Below, in pieces: positions 1 through 12,900 of a stretch of DNA of 64,000 bases (positions are counted from its first letter, which is position 1; each line of letters begins with the position of its first letter). Below the pieces are notes generated by a model that was not told the DNA's origin, made no database searches, and saw only the letters and a list, made by a program, of their open reading frames with translations. Made by a program: the position numbers and the translations under genes. The DNA is from Celoporthe dispersa (lineage: Eukaryota > Ascomycota > Sordariomycetes > Diaporthales > Cryphonectriaceae), in the NCBI GenBank assembly GCA_016584495.1, contig WAID01000008.1, positions 124,001 through 188,000 of the forward strand, written 5' to 3'.

Positions 1-861
1 GTGACTGCGGTGAGTACTTGCTGACCACGTAATCTCAAAGGACCGAGCACACTCTCTCTTCCAGTCACGACTCGATACTTGGCCCAAGGAACATATAGTC
101 GCGAGAATGACCAATCAATACGGACCAGGAACCCAGATTCAGAAAAGTTAAGGTTAAAAACATTGGCCCAAGCTTGTCCCGGATAAGCTACAACTAAGAA
201 GTGTGTGGACCTCGAGTGAGCGGACATCCTTCCCTTCCCCTTGAAACAGCCACGCGTGCGGCTTGAGGCTGAACCGCTTTTGGGGCCCAAGGTCGAGACG
301 ACTATTATACAAAGTACTCCCCTGTCATGTATCCCTGGAGACAGCTTATATCTCGATGATAGGAGGAGAAGCCGGAGCCGGGCGCGCACACCCAGTCACA
401 TCGGTAGCTGTCTGCCTCAATACCTGCGGCCTCCGGTAGTTCCGCAAGTGCTCACCCAACAGCCGGTCAAAGTCAGTCCACCCGCTGCCTGCCTCGTATC
501 CTTCGTCTCTGGTAGTATCTACTGACAGTACTACCCGTCTTACACTCCAAGACGAGGAGATGAGACGGGATGGCGTGTGTACCTTGCGATTCTACTCTCG
601 CTAACTCTTGCACTGCGTCTGTCACCGAGATGTCGCTTCTGTCTGGACGAGAGGGAAGGAAAAAATAACACAAAACAAGCTACACTAACTGTGTCCTTTT
701 ATGTAAGTTGCTTAGCAAGGAGGATTGCGGAGCTATCGTGTGATTAGCGACAGGTTATTGACGCTGTCGGCCGGAGAATTGGGCTCTCATCAGATCAGCA
801 CGAGCTTGGGCACATGTGCACCTTGGCCCAGCCTGGCCCGGCCCTACCTTAGTGGCCACAC

Positions 862-900
862 GACGACGAGGAGGAGGAGGAGGAGGAGGCGGAGGAGGAG
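862..900. repeat. GAG/GAC trinucleotide repeat
   Basis: A nearly pure purine-rich trinucleotide tract of about 13 units. It lies in non-coding sequence and creates spurious arginine- or glycine-run frames. Confidence 0.9.
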
Positions 901-2176
901 CCAACAATGGACTCGAGCTACTTGTTTTGCTAAATTACCAGGCGCCTAGGGCACACCGCAACTTTGGCCTTCTCTCCCCCTCTCCCCTCTCTCTCTATAT
1001 CTCTCCTTGGGGTGTGATGGAGAGAAGGAGAGACGGAACGAGAGACGCTGGGCTCTCTTACTTGCTGGGATCTTATTATTTATCACTGTCAATCACAGGT
1101 CTGTGCAGGATTTTTTCCCCAGGCCGAGTACGACGTGCGTGGCGTTCCCACCAATGCACGTGTGCCCCTATGTTACCACAAGCGGCCCTCACGACCTCGT
1201 ACCCGGCGGGCCATCCACTCGGAGGAGCAGGCTTCGGCTCCGAAACCCTATTGCGGATACTAATATTGTGCACCGAAGAAGGAAGAAGAGCGAGAGAAGA
1301 AGAGGGAGAAAAAAAGAGGAAGTGTTTTGTTGCATCTTGTGGTACTCTGGCAAAGTGCCGTCCTGCTTACGCGTTCGGCTTCCCTTTTCCTCGGGTCGTC
1401 TAAGTTGACCGCAACACAGCAAGGGTTGTATTTTTTTCTTTCTTTTCTCTTCCCCTGTGATTGATACTGCTTCTGTGCACACGTGGTACCAAAGACATCA
1501 AGGTTCCATGGCGGTATGAAACTGAATTGGTATAGATGTGGGAGAGGGGTGAAATTGAATTATCCCAGACGTAAAGAAACGTCGTGACCCCCTTTTTCTT
1601 TTTTTTTTCTTCCGGACGGTTGGGAGGGAGTACTTGATGATCCTGTCAAGCCACCGTCCATCGCGCCGCCTGCTAAGCCACATAGAGTGGCCAGGCTTAC
1701 CAACATTTGCTTAGGTACTCCGGTCTTTTGGGTGGTGGTGGTTTTTCCTTCTTTCTTCTTTGTCTCCTCCTTCTGAAAGGCCGCCCTCGCGCGCGCTCAA
1801 TGTCAGATCTCAAGAGAGTTTAGGTGGTGGCGAACAAAACAAAAAGAAAACAGGCTATTATGCATAACCTGTGGCCGGCGGGGGTGGGGAGGGGCAGACA
1901 AATCTTGGTTCTGGTCCAAAGGGACTCAGCGGGCCGAAATGCCTTGGCTCTTACTCCTGTCATGGTACACTATCGTTGCTTCCCGTCGGTTGAAGTGGTT
2001 TCTAGACGAATAAGACTGAGTAAACCTTGGGCATAAGCTCTCGGCTTATGATGTGTGTGCCACAGCGTCAGAGACCAGGAGAGGATTTCCGAGGAGAGAG
2101 GCGCAGTGCCAGAGGAGGCGCTCTCGGGAGTCTCGGGAGGGTCTTCCTAGCCACGAGTGAACCATGAGAACAATAA

Positions 2177-2203
2177 GTAATAATAATAATACTAATAATA
2201 ATA
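2177..2203. repeat. AAT trinucleotide repeat
   Basis: About nine AAT/TAA units with one interruption, followed by an A-rich segment. Non-coding. Confidence 0.9.
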
Positions 2204-2324
2204 CCAAAAAAGAAGAGGAAGAGAGAAAAAAACCAAGTTGTGGACGGTCAGCTTCTCGAAAGAGGAGCGTGGGGCCCTGGCCAGCGCCCCAATACCAAAC
2301 AGGCTGGGTGCAGCAAATAATATG

Positions 2325-2366
2325 GTGCGTGTGTGCGTGTGTGTGTGCGTGTGTGCGTGTGTGCGT
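2325..2366. repeat. GT/GC dinucleotide repeat
   Basis: Imperfect (GT)n with periodic GC interruptions over about 40 bases. Non-coding. Confidence 0.9.
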
Positions 2367-2481
2367 CTCGGGTGTGTGGTGACACTACATAGTCCCGCGG
2401 GCTATGTGATTATAGTCTGCCGCTCGACCCAGCCGCCAAGACGAAATGGGCCAGGGCTGGCTGATACGAGGGGTCAATGAT

Positions 2482-2526
2482 TTTATTATTATTATTATTA
2501 GTAGTAGTAGTATTATTATTATTATT
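2482..2526. repeat. Compound ATT-AGT-ATT repeat
   Basis: A run of ATT units, then AGT units, then ATT units again, about 15 triplets in total. Compound microsatellite in non-coding DNA. Confidence 0.9.
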
Positions 2527-3419
2527 TCCTTCTCGCAGCCCTTTATTGTCAAGAGGTTGCATGTAATATTAACCCCGTCACAGCCTGGTTAGGTGTAGGA
2601 CTACCCAGGTACGCCCACCCTACCCAGGCTCCCCCCGGTAAAGGAGCGAGACGATACGAATAGTCTCCCACGGACTGTCCCAATGAGTCAGCCCAGCCCT
2701 ACACACATTAACCTGACATCATGAGGTAGTGGTGTTGGGCGGCGTACGGCCGGATGTGCCACATCATCAATCAGAAGAGAGACAGACACCCTCAGCCCGG
2801 GAGCAATAGCCTGTTTCAGCATAGAACACAGTACCGTGGGTGAACAAATCAATAAGTGTCAATATAGGCTCAATTGTTCACGCTCATGTGCCTGGCAGGT
2901 AGAAATGCGACGCGGTCCCCCTCCTTGTGTTTGTGTGCGCGTGCTGTGTGTTTATGTGACTCGGTCTGGTCTGCTGCAGAGGAACCAAGCCCACGGGGCC
3001 AATATTACTGCTCGCGCACGGCACTTCATCACCATCACCTGTCCCTACACCAGCGCAGGTACCTCATCGCGCTTCCTCCAGCCTCACCCGACGTGGCCGG
3101 GGCGCCCTGCTCGCTCCCCGAGCCAACCAGCTTCGTTTTCTCTCCCTCGGGGCGACTGACTGTATTATGCTGCTGCTGTTCAACCATAAGCATCCCATCC
3201 GGATATTTCGGAGTACGCCTTCGCCCTCCCTTCCCATGAATCCCCACCTCCCTCCCCTTAATTCCCCCTTTCAGGCCCAGAAACTCCTAGCCACCAGATA
3301 TTGTGTCACGTCCTCGTATATGCGTGAAAAAGTGCAGGTGGCGTCCCGTGCCGCGTGAGAGAAAACAAGAATCATAATCAAAAACAAGGAAGGGAAAGAA
3401 AAAAAGGGGAGGCAGAAAT

Positions 3420-4025
3420 CTATGCGCCTGTCACCGCACTAGCGGGTGTCGGGTTGTTGTCTACCAGGATGCCAACACCAGCTGCCTCCGTACCGAGCTG
3501 AATCTTAGGCCCCTTGGTCAGGGCCGCCTCAGCGTATTGCAGCGCGCGATCGAAGCCGGCCGCCTGGCGTCTGGTCAGGCCACCATCCTCCTCCTGTCTC
3601 TTCTCGGCGGCCTCCTCCTCCTCCGCTCGGGGTCCAGCTCCTTCATAGTGCCTGCGAGAGCCCGCGACGCCTGTCCAGGTGGGTAGTGAGTCATCAGCAT
3701 CTTCTTTTGTTGTGAATTCTTTTATCGCTCGAGGGAGGCACTCGGCGGGCCAGACTCACCGGCTCGTTAAGGGCGGACGACGGCGCAAGGTCCCTGGCCT
3801 TCTCGGCAGGGGCAATGGCTTGACCCTCGGCGACGGCAGCGTTGGTCGCCGCGGCGGCCCCTGCAGCGTGTTGACGATGCCTTCTGCCCCCTCCTGGCCT
3901 GCAAAGGAGATCTCACCATCACCCACTACCAGGGCAGGTGAATAGGCGCCGAGGTTGATGTTGAGAGGGGCACTCATGGCAGCAGAGGCCATCATGACGA
4001 TGATGGCGCTGTATCTGACAAGCAT
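3420..4025 (-). CDS. Small secreted protein, conserved in fungi, unknown function
   Basis: Two exons: 4025-3760 and 3670-3420, with a GTGAGT donor and CAG acceptor. The start at 4025 opens with a cleavable signal peptide (hydrophobic stretch ending near AMSAP), followed by the motif INLGAYSPALVVGDGEISF, which I remember from small secreted ascomycete proteins of unknown role. Residues after it are Ala-rich. A Glu/Lys/Arg-rich linker contains KR-type sites, and the C-terminal part reads AGFDRALQYAEAALTKGPK and ends in VTGA. The raw frame breaks twice: near 3858-3861 and near 3629-3632. Each break is mended by one extra base in a four-base C/G run, giving about 172 residues with matching intron phase. 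Export is inferred from the signal peptide; no enzyme motif is visible. Confidence 0.75.
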
Positions 4026-5376
4026 CTTGGAAGTATTGGTAGGGTTGTCGGGAGAAAAGAGGCCGGGGAATTATCGCTGGAAAGAGGGGGATCGTAGCCG
4101 GACGTAGATTCACGATAAGAGCTGAGAGAGAGAAAGTAGACCTTGGAAAAGACTGGCCGACGGATGGGATCTCAGACAAGGTAAAAGTCTAAAAGAAGTA
4201 ATTATGCTTTTGGAAACAGAAGGGAGTCGTGATACCAGATCTCATCGACAAAAGAGACAGATTGATCAAGGACAAGGAGCACGGCTCATAGTCTTGTAAG
4301 TTCAAATTTGGCTTTGGAAGGTGGGATGACATTGATCTTTATGAGCGGCGATTAATACTTGTTTGTCTGTGTACATGAGAAGGGCAACAACAACACGGCA
4401 CAGCGGCTAGTCAGAGCTCCGGCAGGCCAAGTGATCAGTGTGTATGAGGTACGAGCATCGTGCGGTCCTTGGCTTCTATTTCTGAGTATTTTTCTTTCTT
4501 TCTCCCTCTTGGCACTGATCGACCTGTCACGTCTGGACTCACCTGCGGACAAGGTCTGCTATGGGGGTTCGTGGGCAGTTGAAACGCTTGGGAGACGGAC
4601 AAGAAGAGGCGAGAGCATAGACATGCCAAAGGTGATCAAGTAATGCGATCATGGAACCCCATCTCGCTCCATCACGAGGGCCGGCGACAATCTGTGCTCT
4701 CGAGTTTTGTGTTCTTTGCCGTCGTCGTCAGTCTCCTCCCTCTTGGCGTTTTAGACCTTTGACGGCTTGGAAGTCGCCAAGTTGCGCTTCTGACACTTCT
4801 AGACAGTCTTGGTAGTCTCATGTTTCAGGGTGTTATTTCTTTCTTGTCAAGTGGACCCTCACCCTATGGCGAGTTGTGCATTGTGTTGTGATACAACCTG
4901 GCACTATTAACCGGTGGATGCGACGCTGCCAAGAGAGGCCCTGTGCGACTTTCTCAAACAGACCCTAGCGACAAGTCTATAATATCAGATATATTATTAT
5001 GTGGCCGTAGGACGCCAAGCCATCTCTTTGATGTCTCTCTGGGGACAGATGACTAATTTGATGAGTTGGTTATTATTCTGTACCTGAGTAGGTGCCTGAG
5101 GAGGTACGCATATTATCGAATTGATGAACAAACGCTGCACAACGTTACTATCATCATATATCAATTACAACAAGGGTTAATATGGCATGTGTACATTACT
5201 ATATGTTGGGTGATTGGTAGGACTGTGGATGGGTGGCTCTGATAGGAATAATGACCAAGCAGTGATGTTGTGATGAAACAAATGTACGTGTGGCCCTTGG
5301 GTGCATAGAGAGTCAAGACATTTGATACTAGTAATTATTCTTTCTTATCAAGGTGGCATGGCATCGGACGACACAC
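4026..5376. other. Intergenic, upstream of the secreted-protein gene
   Basis: This 1.35 kb is the 5' side of the secreted-protein gene and the 3' side of the thiolase-like gene. I see AT-rich patches around 4970-5190 and no supported coding frame. Confidence 0.6.
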
Positions 5377-7500
5377 CTAGAGTCCCGGCTTCGGCCCCAG
5401 AAAGAAGAGGTTCTTCTCTGGCTCGCCCTTGCCCGTCCGTCTGATCGACACAAAACCCTTCTTTCCGACCTGCTCTTCGAGGGCAGATGAGACTTGCTGC
5501 AGCGTCCGCTGGTCCCCGTGGTTCGCAACGAAGCGCCGGCCATTGGCTTCCAGTCGGCCGATGATGAAAGCTGTCTCTGGCTTTCCGTCACGGCCGAACT
5601 CAACAGTGTATGTCTGCTTCCGTGTCAGCCCGTGTGCTTTATCACTCTTGGTGGGTTCGGGGTCCAGGCCGACCTCGATAATAGCTTCTCCTTCTGCAAA
5701 GGTCTGGACGACCGGAGCCGGCCCATCAACAACCGCGTCGGAGTCCACACGGCTGTCTGGATAGGACGAGCCATGTGCTCTCTGTATCGAGGACAGACAG
5801 ATGGCATGTTGGTATGACAGGACCCCGCCATTCGCAAGCACCAGCCCTGTCCGAATCTTGCCGTCTCTTATCTGGCGGCACATCTCGGTGATGGCCTGAG
5901 GGGAACGTCTCAGCACACACGCCTCTCGCTGAACGTGGAAGACCTGTGGGGAGGAAGAGCAGTACATACGTGCATCGAGTAGTTATTCCCCGCGCCACCG
6001 AAAGACGTCAACCCTCCTAGTACGGTCAGGGGCTTGATGGGGTCCAGGACCGGCAGACCGAGGTGATGACATGCCAGCTTGGGAACAATGGGGAAGCACC
6101 TGTAGAGAGACACCCTGTGAGCCGCTGATCTGTGAGAAAACAACAGGGTCGAGGCATGATATATACGAGTACAAGTCAAGGGCATCAATATCATCAATTT
6201 TGAGCCCCGACGATGCCAGGCAGCCGTCCAGCGCCAGAGACATCGCTTCGCTGTGGAAGAAATTGGGGCGTTTCCAGACTGTCGATGCGTCAGTCTGCAT
6301 GATGCGAGCGGTGCTTGGTTGTCTTGTCCGAGGAACATACATTGCTCCCTCTCCTTCCTCCCGGCGCCTCCTAGCGGGTACACCCACTTCTCCTCGGGAA
6401 CACCAAGCTGCTTTGCGTTCTCGACAGAAGTGAGGATGCAGGCTGCAGCCAGGTTGACGGTGTTGAAGGCGTTCATGAGCAGCGGATCTAGCGACCCAAA
6501 ACAAAAAAATCAGCTGAAAAGGTTCGTGTGCAAGAAACCACGGATGGTATTCCAAGCCCTTTGTGTGTGTGGCTTACAGGGGGAGCATATCATCCTGTTC
6601 CTCCGGGACACGGTCCCTATTTCTTGCTTGCTGGTGGGCGGTTTGCCATAGTTCCAGGAGTACTGATTCTCCGCGGCAACCCTGGCGAACTCTGCGTATA
6701 GGCCGACCGACTCGTCGTGATTCTCACGAGGTGTCTGTCCGCGGTGTGCACGGAATGCATTTTCGTAGAGGGTATACGTGTATGGGGGCGCCGATGGAGT
6801 GGATGCCACCAGGATTACCTGATTACCACGATGTGAGGAGATCGATAGCCCTGGTATGTGTGCCTATCTGGTGATGAGAACGGAGAACACCCACCTTCTC
6901 CCAGGCCCATGGTCGACGGTGAGAACACGTCCTGGACCGGTGTCTCGGGCCTGGTCCAGCCAGGTGGCTCTGCATTGCCTGACCTTGCGCAAGACGTCAC
7001 TGGTCATAAACAATAAATTTAAGCAGTATTAGCGACTTTCGGGTTGGTGACAGTGGCCGGGTGATTGGGTGATTGCCGGCCCGGTATCGAGGACGTTTCA
7101 GCCGGAGGAGGATGTGTTATGGGGCGCTGCTCACATGAAGCCAGAGCTTCACCTCCCGTCACCACCGCTACTGTCGTCTCCCTCTGGCGATGCGCACCGC
7201 AGCCTCGTCCACCAGCTTTGCAGGCTGGTTTCCGCCATGGGTTTCGGTATAGCGCGTCCACTTTGGTCTCTGCGCGAGGCCCAGCTTCTCTGACAGAAGC
7301 CCCGGGAGATCCGCGTAGGGCCACGTCCACGTCCTCACAACGTCAATGGCGTCTATCTGGGATCTGAGCTGGTCCTCTGGGGAGCAGGTATCATCCATTG
7401 CCGACGTAATGGCCTCAAGCATGAGAGTCGCAGGTTCTTTGTGCTGGTCTGTCTTGTTCTTGACATCGGCCACGCCAATGATCACGGGAATGGATGCCAT
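5377..7500 (-). CDS. Thiolase-like (acetyl-CoA acetyltransferase-like) protein
   Basis: Seven exons: 7500-7135, 6999-6895, 6818-6578, 6487-6341, 6278-6167, 6099-5970, 5895-5377; about 540 residues. Start MASIPVIIGVADVKNK is the usual thiolase opening. Later landmarks are KLVDEAAVRIARG, TVAVVTGGEALAS, SIGAPIHVYP, RAHRGQ, LLMNAFNTVNLAAAC, YPLGGAG, CFPIVPKLACHHLGLP and GGLTSFGGAGNNYSMH. The long C-terminal part (EGEAIIEV, YTVEFGRDG, GRRFVANH) matches the extra C-terminal domain of type-1 thiolase-like proteins. These resemble degradative or SCP-x thiolases, but substrates are mostly unknown. The C-terminus (KPGL) is not a classical peroxisomal SKL signal. Frame breaks near 7180 (one base) and 6770 (two bases) sit in G/C runs; with them restored all intron phases agree. 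Confidence 0.88.
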
Positions 7501-9676
7501 ACTGGTTATAGTGACAATAGTAGTAGGGAAAGTCCTGCGGGCAAAAACAGCAGATGGAAATTTCCCACGGTGCTCCAGGCCACGCGTGATAAGTATTGCG
7601 GTTGTCACAGTATTGAGGCACGATGTTTTTCCTTTGCTGGGAGCATCGTAATGCCGAGGCAATAAGTTAGAAGGCACATGCAGAGGGAGGGTCTAGAAGG
7701 GAAGTTAAGTGTTGGTTTGGTTCTTCAGCAGGGCCCTTGACTCATCCTCCGCCTTGGTACCTTCCAAGGTTTCTTTCCAGGGCGCTCACCCCGCTGTCAT
7801 CCTCTGAAATGCACCTTCCCTGATCACTAAACACTATGTGGCCCCTCGCGCCTATAATATTTACTGTCCGTTGTTCTTCGCCGTCATGTTGCGCCCCGCC
7901 CTCGGTCATCCATATGCAGTCATTTCGATGGTTTTCCTTTTCATGAGAAGAACAGCCAAAAAAAAAAAAAAGCAAATCCACAACATCTAAACATATTGAC
8001 CCTTGAGGGCCCTTTAATTATGATTGGTTGTTCTCAAGTTGCTGAAAGCAAGAGATGGTTGACTCTTTCTTTCGGTGTTGACTGCATCAAATCTTGCTTT
8101 TTGGCCATGGACTTCTCGATATGTCGAAGCAGTTAAGTGCGCTTAATTATCCAGCAGATAGGCGTGTAATCACCATGACTAGAATGTAGCACGCATAGTG
8201 AAAGAACAGAACTCTCGGTGCTAACAAATTGTTCTTTGCTTTGTTCTTGTCTTCTGTTTCTTCTCTTGTTACTGTATTTGCTGATCTAGCTGCGATAGAA
8301 AGCTGCGAGATGAGATGACATAGGACATCTTGGGGTGAAGGCAAGTTAGATGCATGAGCATATGACGGCATCGTTTCTTGCCCAGAGCCGATACCAAGTG
8401 GGTTCGCCCGCTACTGGAAGTAGCAACCACCAGGGTCAACAGTGCTTATATAGATTTTGTTGATTTTTCCCCAGAAGGCCAATTTGCACTGGAGAACTTC
8501 TCATCATTATCACCAACAATAATTCTTCATTTTGGTTTTCTGTTTCCGGATCAGTAGTCCTATGTTCAATTACTCATGAGCAGAAAGGGGGCCTGTCATT
8601 GGAGCGGTTAGGGGTCCGTCCTCTATCTCCAGAGGGCAGACCACCATTCCAGCCAAGATTTGAATTTGAAATGACAGTCCACAACATTGATTGATTGCCA
8701 TCCCTGCAGTCCACCATGGCAGTTGACAAAGTCAATGATCGTGCCGTCCAGGGCTGAACTGGCAGGAGATGTCGTAACACAGGATCGAGGCGCCGGCAAA
8801 GTGTCTCGGAGTCTGGGCCGCTGGTTCGGCAGTGATCAGCATTAGGCATAATGGCAGATGCGGCTGAAAATATCGTTGTCGCACAAGCCTCAAGAGGGCT
8901 TATCTGAAGGACAGCTTTGTTTCCTATGGCTGCTGGCCTCGTCGGGATCGAAGCTTGTCTGAAGTTTCTGGCACCGTTGCGATCTCACTAACAATCGGGC
9001 CTTGGGTGGTGCTTCATCACTGTTGCTATCGATCTTGTACGTACGCACACACAAAACCATCGTCATTGAGTCTACCCAGAAGCGCTGGCGCGCCGGCGAA
9101 CGGGTGACCGCCAGAAACGCACGCACTCGCGCCGTTGAAAGACCAGCACCAGAACGACACATCGCCTGCAACCACACTCTGCTACCGTGCTGTTAGCGAT
9201 GTAGTTAATCAACAGTCCCAGCAGTCTGGGAAGCGGTAGAAACCCTGGAGTCTTTGCCCGATCGCGCCAGCTCTGTGCTAACTTAGGGACTCCCGTGTCC
9301 AGACGGCCGACGCCATTCATCATCGACGGGTCGTTGTCGTCATGATCGAAGTGCGCGACGAGACAAAGACAGACGCCGTGTGAGCGCGCGGGTTTCCTGA
9401 TGATGATGATGATGATGATGATGCGCACCAGTCTGCAAGCCGTTTCCCGCCAAAGGTTGGTGAACGCCGACGATAATAAAAAGCTGGGGAAATCCCCAGG
9501 TTTCCCTCGAGGCTGGGGATGGGCAGTCGCTTCAGCACAGCACCGCATTTTTCTTCCCACACACCACATTTCCCCAGGCCCACGAGAACCACAATTTCCT
9601 ATTCGGACCGTTTCACCCTCAGCTCCACAAACCCAGTCTCTGGTCTCTTGCTCCCACTGTCCCATCAGCAAACACG
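7501..9676. other. Divergent intergenic region, thiolase-like / small acidic protein
   Basis: A 2.2 kb spacer between two divergent genes, so it should hold both promoters. I see no supported coding frame. The longest frame (minus, about 9072-9671) exists only because it reads through the ATG/GAT repeat and is not protein-like. Confidence 0.6.
9398..9423. repeat. GAT trinucleotide repeat
   Basis: About nine GAT units, about 250 bases upstream of the small acidic protein start. Non-coding. Confidence 0.9.
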
Positions 9677-9995
9677 ATGTCTGAGGAGTCGTATGCCACG
9701 AAGGAGGAGCAGATCCCCGTGCAGGAGGACGAGGAACCTGTCGAGGAGGGAGTGGACGAGGCTACTGCTGACTCTGACGCCCAGCTTGGTACGCCCGCTG
9801 CCCAGTCGCCGCCGGGCCCCCTTTCCCCCAAAGACATGCTGACAGGCATGAGTGCCCGTGCTGACACCTTCGTCCATAGAGAGTGATGATAATGAGGCTA
9901 TTGACAAGTCCAACATCATCAAGGGACGTACCCGTGGCGCCAAGCCCGATGGTGGCTATGAGGAGCCCGGTGAGGAAGACATTCCCGACGAGTAA
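9677..9995 (+). CDS. Small acidic hydrophilic protein (possible CHZ-type chaperone motif)
   Basis: Two exons, 9677-9788 and 9880-9995 (donor GGTACG, acceptor CATAG), give 75 residues. The first exon encodes a Glu/Asp-rich segment (SEESYATKEEQIPVQEDEE). The second encodes DNEAIDKSNIIKGRTRG followed by a Gly/Pro/Glu tail ending IPDE. The I-D-x-S-N-I-I-x-x-R-T-R-G block resembles the core of the CHZ domain in histone H2A.Z chaperones, but it is short and the call is tentative. I recall small ascomycete proteins of this plan annotated only as hypothetical. The splice junction restores a codon (GAG) in phase, the main argument that the gene is real. No frame break is seen. Confidence 0.7.
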
Positions 9996-12900
9996 GATAT
10001 CGGTGATATCATGAGGATCAAAACTCACGATACATGTACCAATACTTGGGAGATATGATCAGCCGTCAATACATAATTCCAGCATAATTTTTCATCCCAT
10101 CAACATTCTTTTATCAGACTCTTTAGGGCCGTCATGATGACCATGGGAACGGTGTCGACGGCCAAGGACACAAAGGCCGTGAATTGCATGCCCGATGTCT
10201 TTAAACGGCGCGAGTCTCCGCGTGCTTGTAGCTGAGCTGGCCTCGACAGCCTGATCGTCTCTAAGCCGGGTCTTCTGCGCCGAGATGTTGGGTCTGAGTC
10301 AGCTCTAAAGTTCACCATCCTGTACAATAATCAATGCCCGGACTTTGACCGAGCAGGTATTCGTGCGCGTCTTGTCGTCCGTCCAAACCCTCCAGCGCTG
10401 TCATCTCCCAGCGGCCAAACGATCCGACAGAGCTCGTATAATAAGAACGTGTTACGTTACCGGAAAGACTGCCGGGCTGCCTGCGCTCGTTTTCTTATTC
10501 CTGAAATTCCTGCGCGGCCCGGACATCGCAGGAATACGGAAAAGGTCAAAACGAGCGAGAGCAAAGGATTCACCGCTCTCCAGAGGCTGCAACGCATCCC
10601 TATCAAAAGCGGAGATAAAAGCGGAAACACAATTACGAATGGTGTCGATGAGGTCCAATTTTCATACAGAATTTTCTCTGCTGTCTCTGGTCCTGTCCCG
10701 TCCTTCCTCTCTCTTCTCTATCGAGAAGGAAGAGGTCGGGTCGGGTCTCGGACGGACCGTGTGGGCTCCTCTGAACCAACACCGTCCGGCGCGGCTGACA
10801 TGACTCCGTATGAGCCGTCCTGAGTGGACAAGGCCGCCCCCTCCCCTTCCGGTGTGTGTGGTCGGTCCACCCGCGATGTGGCCCATCAGGAGAGGAACGC
10901 CGGGGGCGGTAAAAATGGCGGCGGTCTTGATAACTTTGATAAGTGTAGCCCGTCCGGCTTTTTCCTGTCCGCGGTGCATATGCTGGTACTGTAGCCTCTC
11001 GCCCCAGTTCCCACGGCCACCCATGTTAGATCTGAGGGAAGATCTGCGGCTCTGCCTTGGACGAACCTGTCGGCTGCAAGATGGTGCAAGGGTTTTTCGT
11101 ATGACCCTCGCGCAGGGTTTGACAGCGAAAATCTCGCGGCCCTCTTTCAGCCTCTGTTCCTGGTGCCGGGAGGGGGTATTCAAATATCCACGCACACACA
11201 GACGTTGGAGGGTTGGGCCTTGGACGGACGAGAAGATCTTCAAAGCTTGTGGAGCCTGTTCCTACTCATCCTGTGCCGTCTCTTGCTGTAGTAGGAAGGG
11301 GCGAGGGGGAGCCTGTTGGGGCCAATTGTGGAAATCCCGGGCAGAGCTTTGTGACCAAGGAAAGGACGACCCAAAAAGCACGACTCAGAAGAGGGGACTT
11401 GGGGACTCTCCAGTCGTGCTTTCTCCTTCCCCATGGCACAGAAGACTGGCCCACTGGGGTTTGGTCTTTTAGTGAGGGCGCCAAAAAGAGCGGGACAACC
11501 CAACCTCGCCTCTGCCCCCGCCTTTGGGAATCTGACTGCGTCTTCTTCTCTTAGCGAGACGACATGTGAAAGATAACTCGGGTCGTTTAGTCCCGATATA
11601 ACCCGAAAGCGACCACAACGCAGGTTGATCCTGACCACTGCTTGTCTGTACGCTTCTTCACATCTTGCTATATCTGAAACAAAGGAGAAGAAGAAGAAGA
11701 AAAACGGAAGTGGGCAGAGGAAAGGATGAATAAGAACAACCCGAAAAACTCAGCCGCTGCCCACCCTCCCGTGACTACCAACAAGCCACTCCCGAAGCGG
11801 GGCCCCTTCCCAAGACCACACCGTAATAAGCAAATACTATGGTAAATAACAGGACAGGATCTCTGGCAGATCTTTCCCCGAGCGGGGAACCCGTCCATTT
11901 CTTGGCTGGGGAGATTTTCGCCGAGAAAAGAAAACCCACACGATGACCTCATTGCTTTGTGTTTTTCCTCTCTTCTTTTTTTTTCCTCCTCCCTCGTCGC
12001 CCGTCGTGACGCACCATCATCGCACCATGCACCATGTAAGTAATCATGTACCGTGCTAGTATTACGGTACTTGGTCCTTCTCAGCTGTAGCCGACATCAT
12101 TGCCTTGGCTCCTGTTACATTGCCTCCCATCACACTGCCGTGTCCTCTTCCTCGCAGCCTGCATGAGTCGTCGGTCGGGCCAGCGTTGTTACGGCCAACC
12201 TACAAGAGAGGTATAGTGTACATACAGTGAGCAGTAGTAAATACTATTACCATACTTTTTCTCTCTCTCTTCTTTTCAGGCATGTACTTACGTATGTACC
12301 TTTAGTAGTGCAACCATGGCAGTATTCGAGTTAATTATTCCACACACGCACACACACCCCATAGCAGAAACCGAGGCACCGCCGCCTGCTGGGCCGCACA
12401 TGGCCTGGGAGCAAGATATTCAGGGACCTTGCAACCCGCCTTGTCACCGCCTATCACCTGTCCGGTCCACTACAGTGCATCGCATTGCATCTGCAGGACG
12501 CACGCTTGTGGCGTCGTAGTATCGTACTGTGGTAACGTCTGACGAAAGCGCACACATCCCTTCAAAATGTGGGGAGGAGATCGGCGGAACGGCAGCCACA
12601 GCACGCCCGTGACCTTTTGTCCACAGTACCCGAGGTCCATGATGGGATGTGATGGGCATGGCAAAGAGGAAGGGGCCGTCCCTGGTTCTGGCCCTGGGCC
12701 TGAGAGTGCTATGGTAGCATCAGAACGAAACCCCGGCCGGACGGTGGAACTTTTATCTTGCCTTGGTCTGGGGAGGAGGAGAAGGAAAAAAAAGAATTTG
12801 GGCTTACTCTACATGCCATAGTACGAAGTCAGATCGCATCGTGGGGGTAAAGGTAGATCATATAAGAGAGAACACATCTGCCCTTCGTGCCACCATCCTC

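Larger units (their letters stand above)
1..3419. other. Gene-free left flank rich in simple repeats
   Basis: I find no protein, RNA gene or mobile element that I can support in this stretch. Open frames here are short, low-complexity (arginine/glycine runs from GAG repeats, Val/Cys runs from GT repeats) and lack spliceable continuations. It holds at least four microsatellites, listed separately. The right end adjoins the 3' end of the minus-strand secreted-protein gene, so its 3' untranslated region probably lies just left of 3420. Confidence 0.6.

Noticed and set aside
9072..9671. 199-codon minus-strand frame with an Ile run
   Set aside because: Kept open by the GAT repeat; composition is not protein-like.
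10345..11640. Overlapping frames of 120-220 codons on both strands
   Set aside because: No motif, mutually overlapping, Arg/Ser/Pro-rich, no splice partner.
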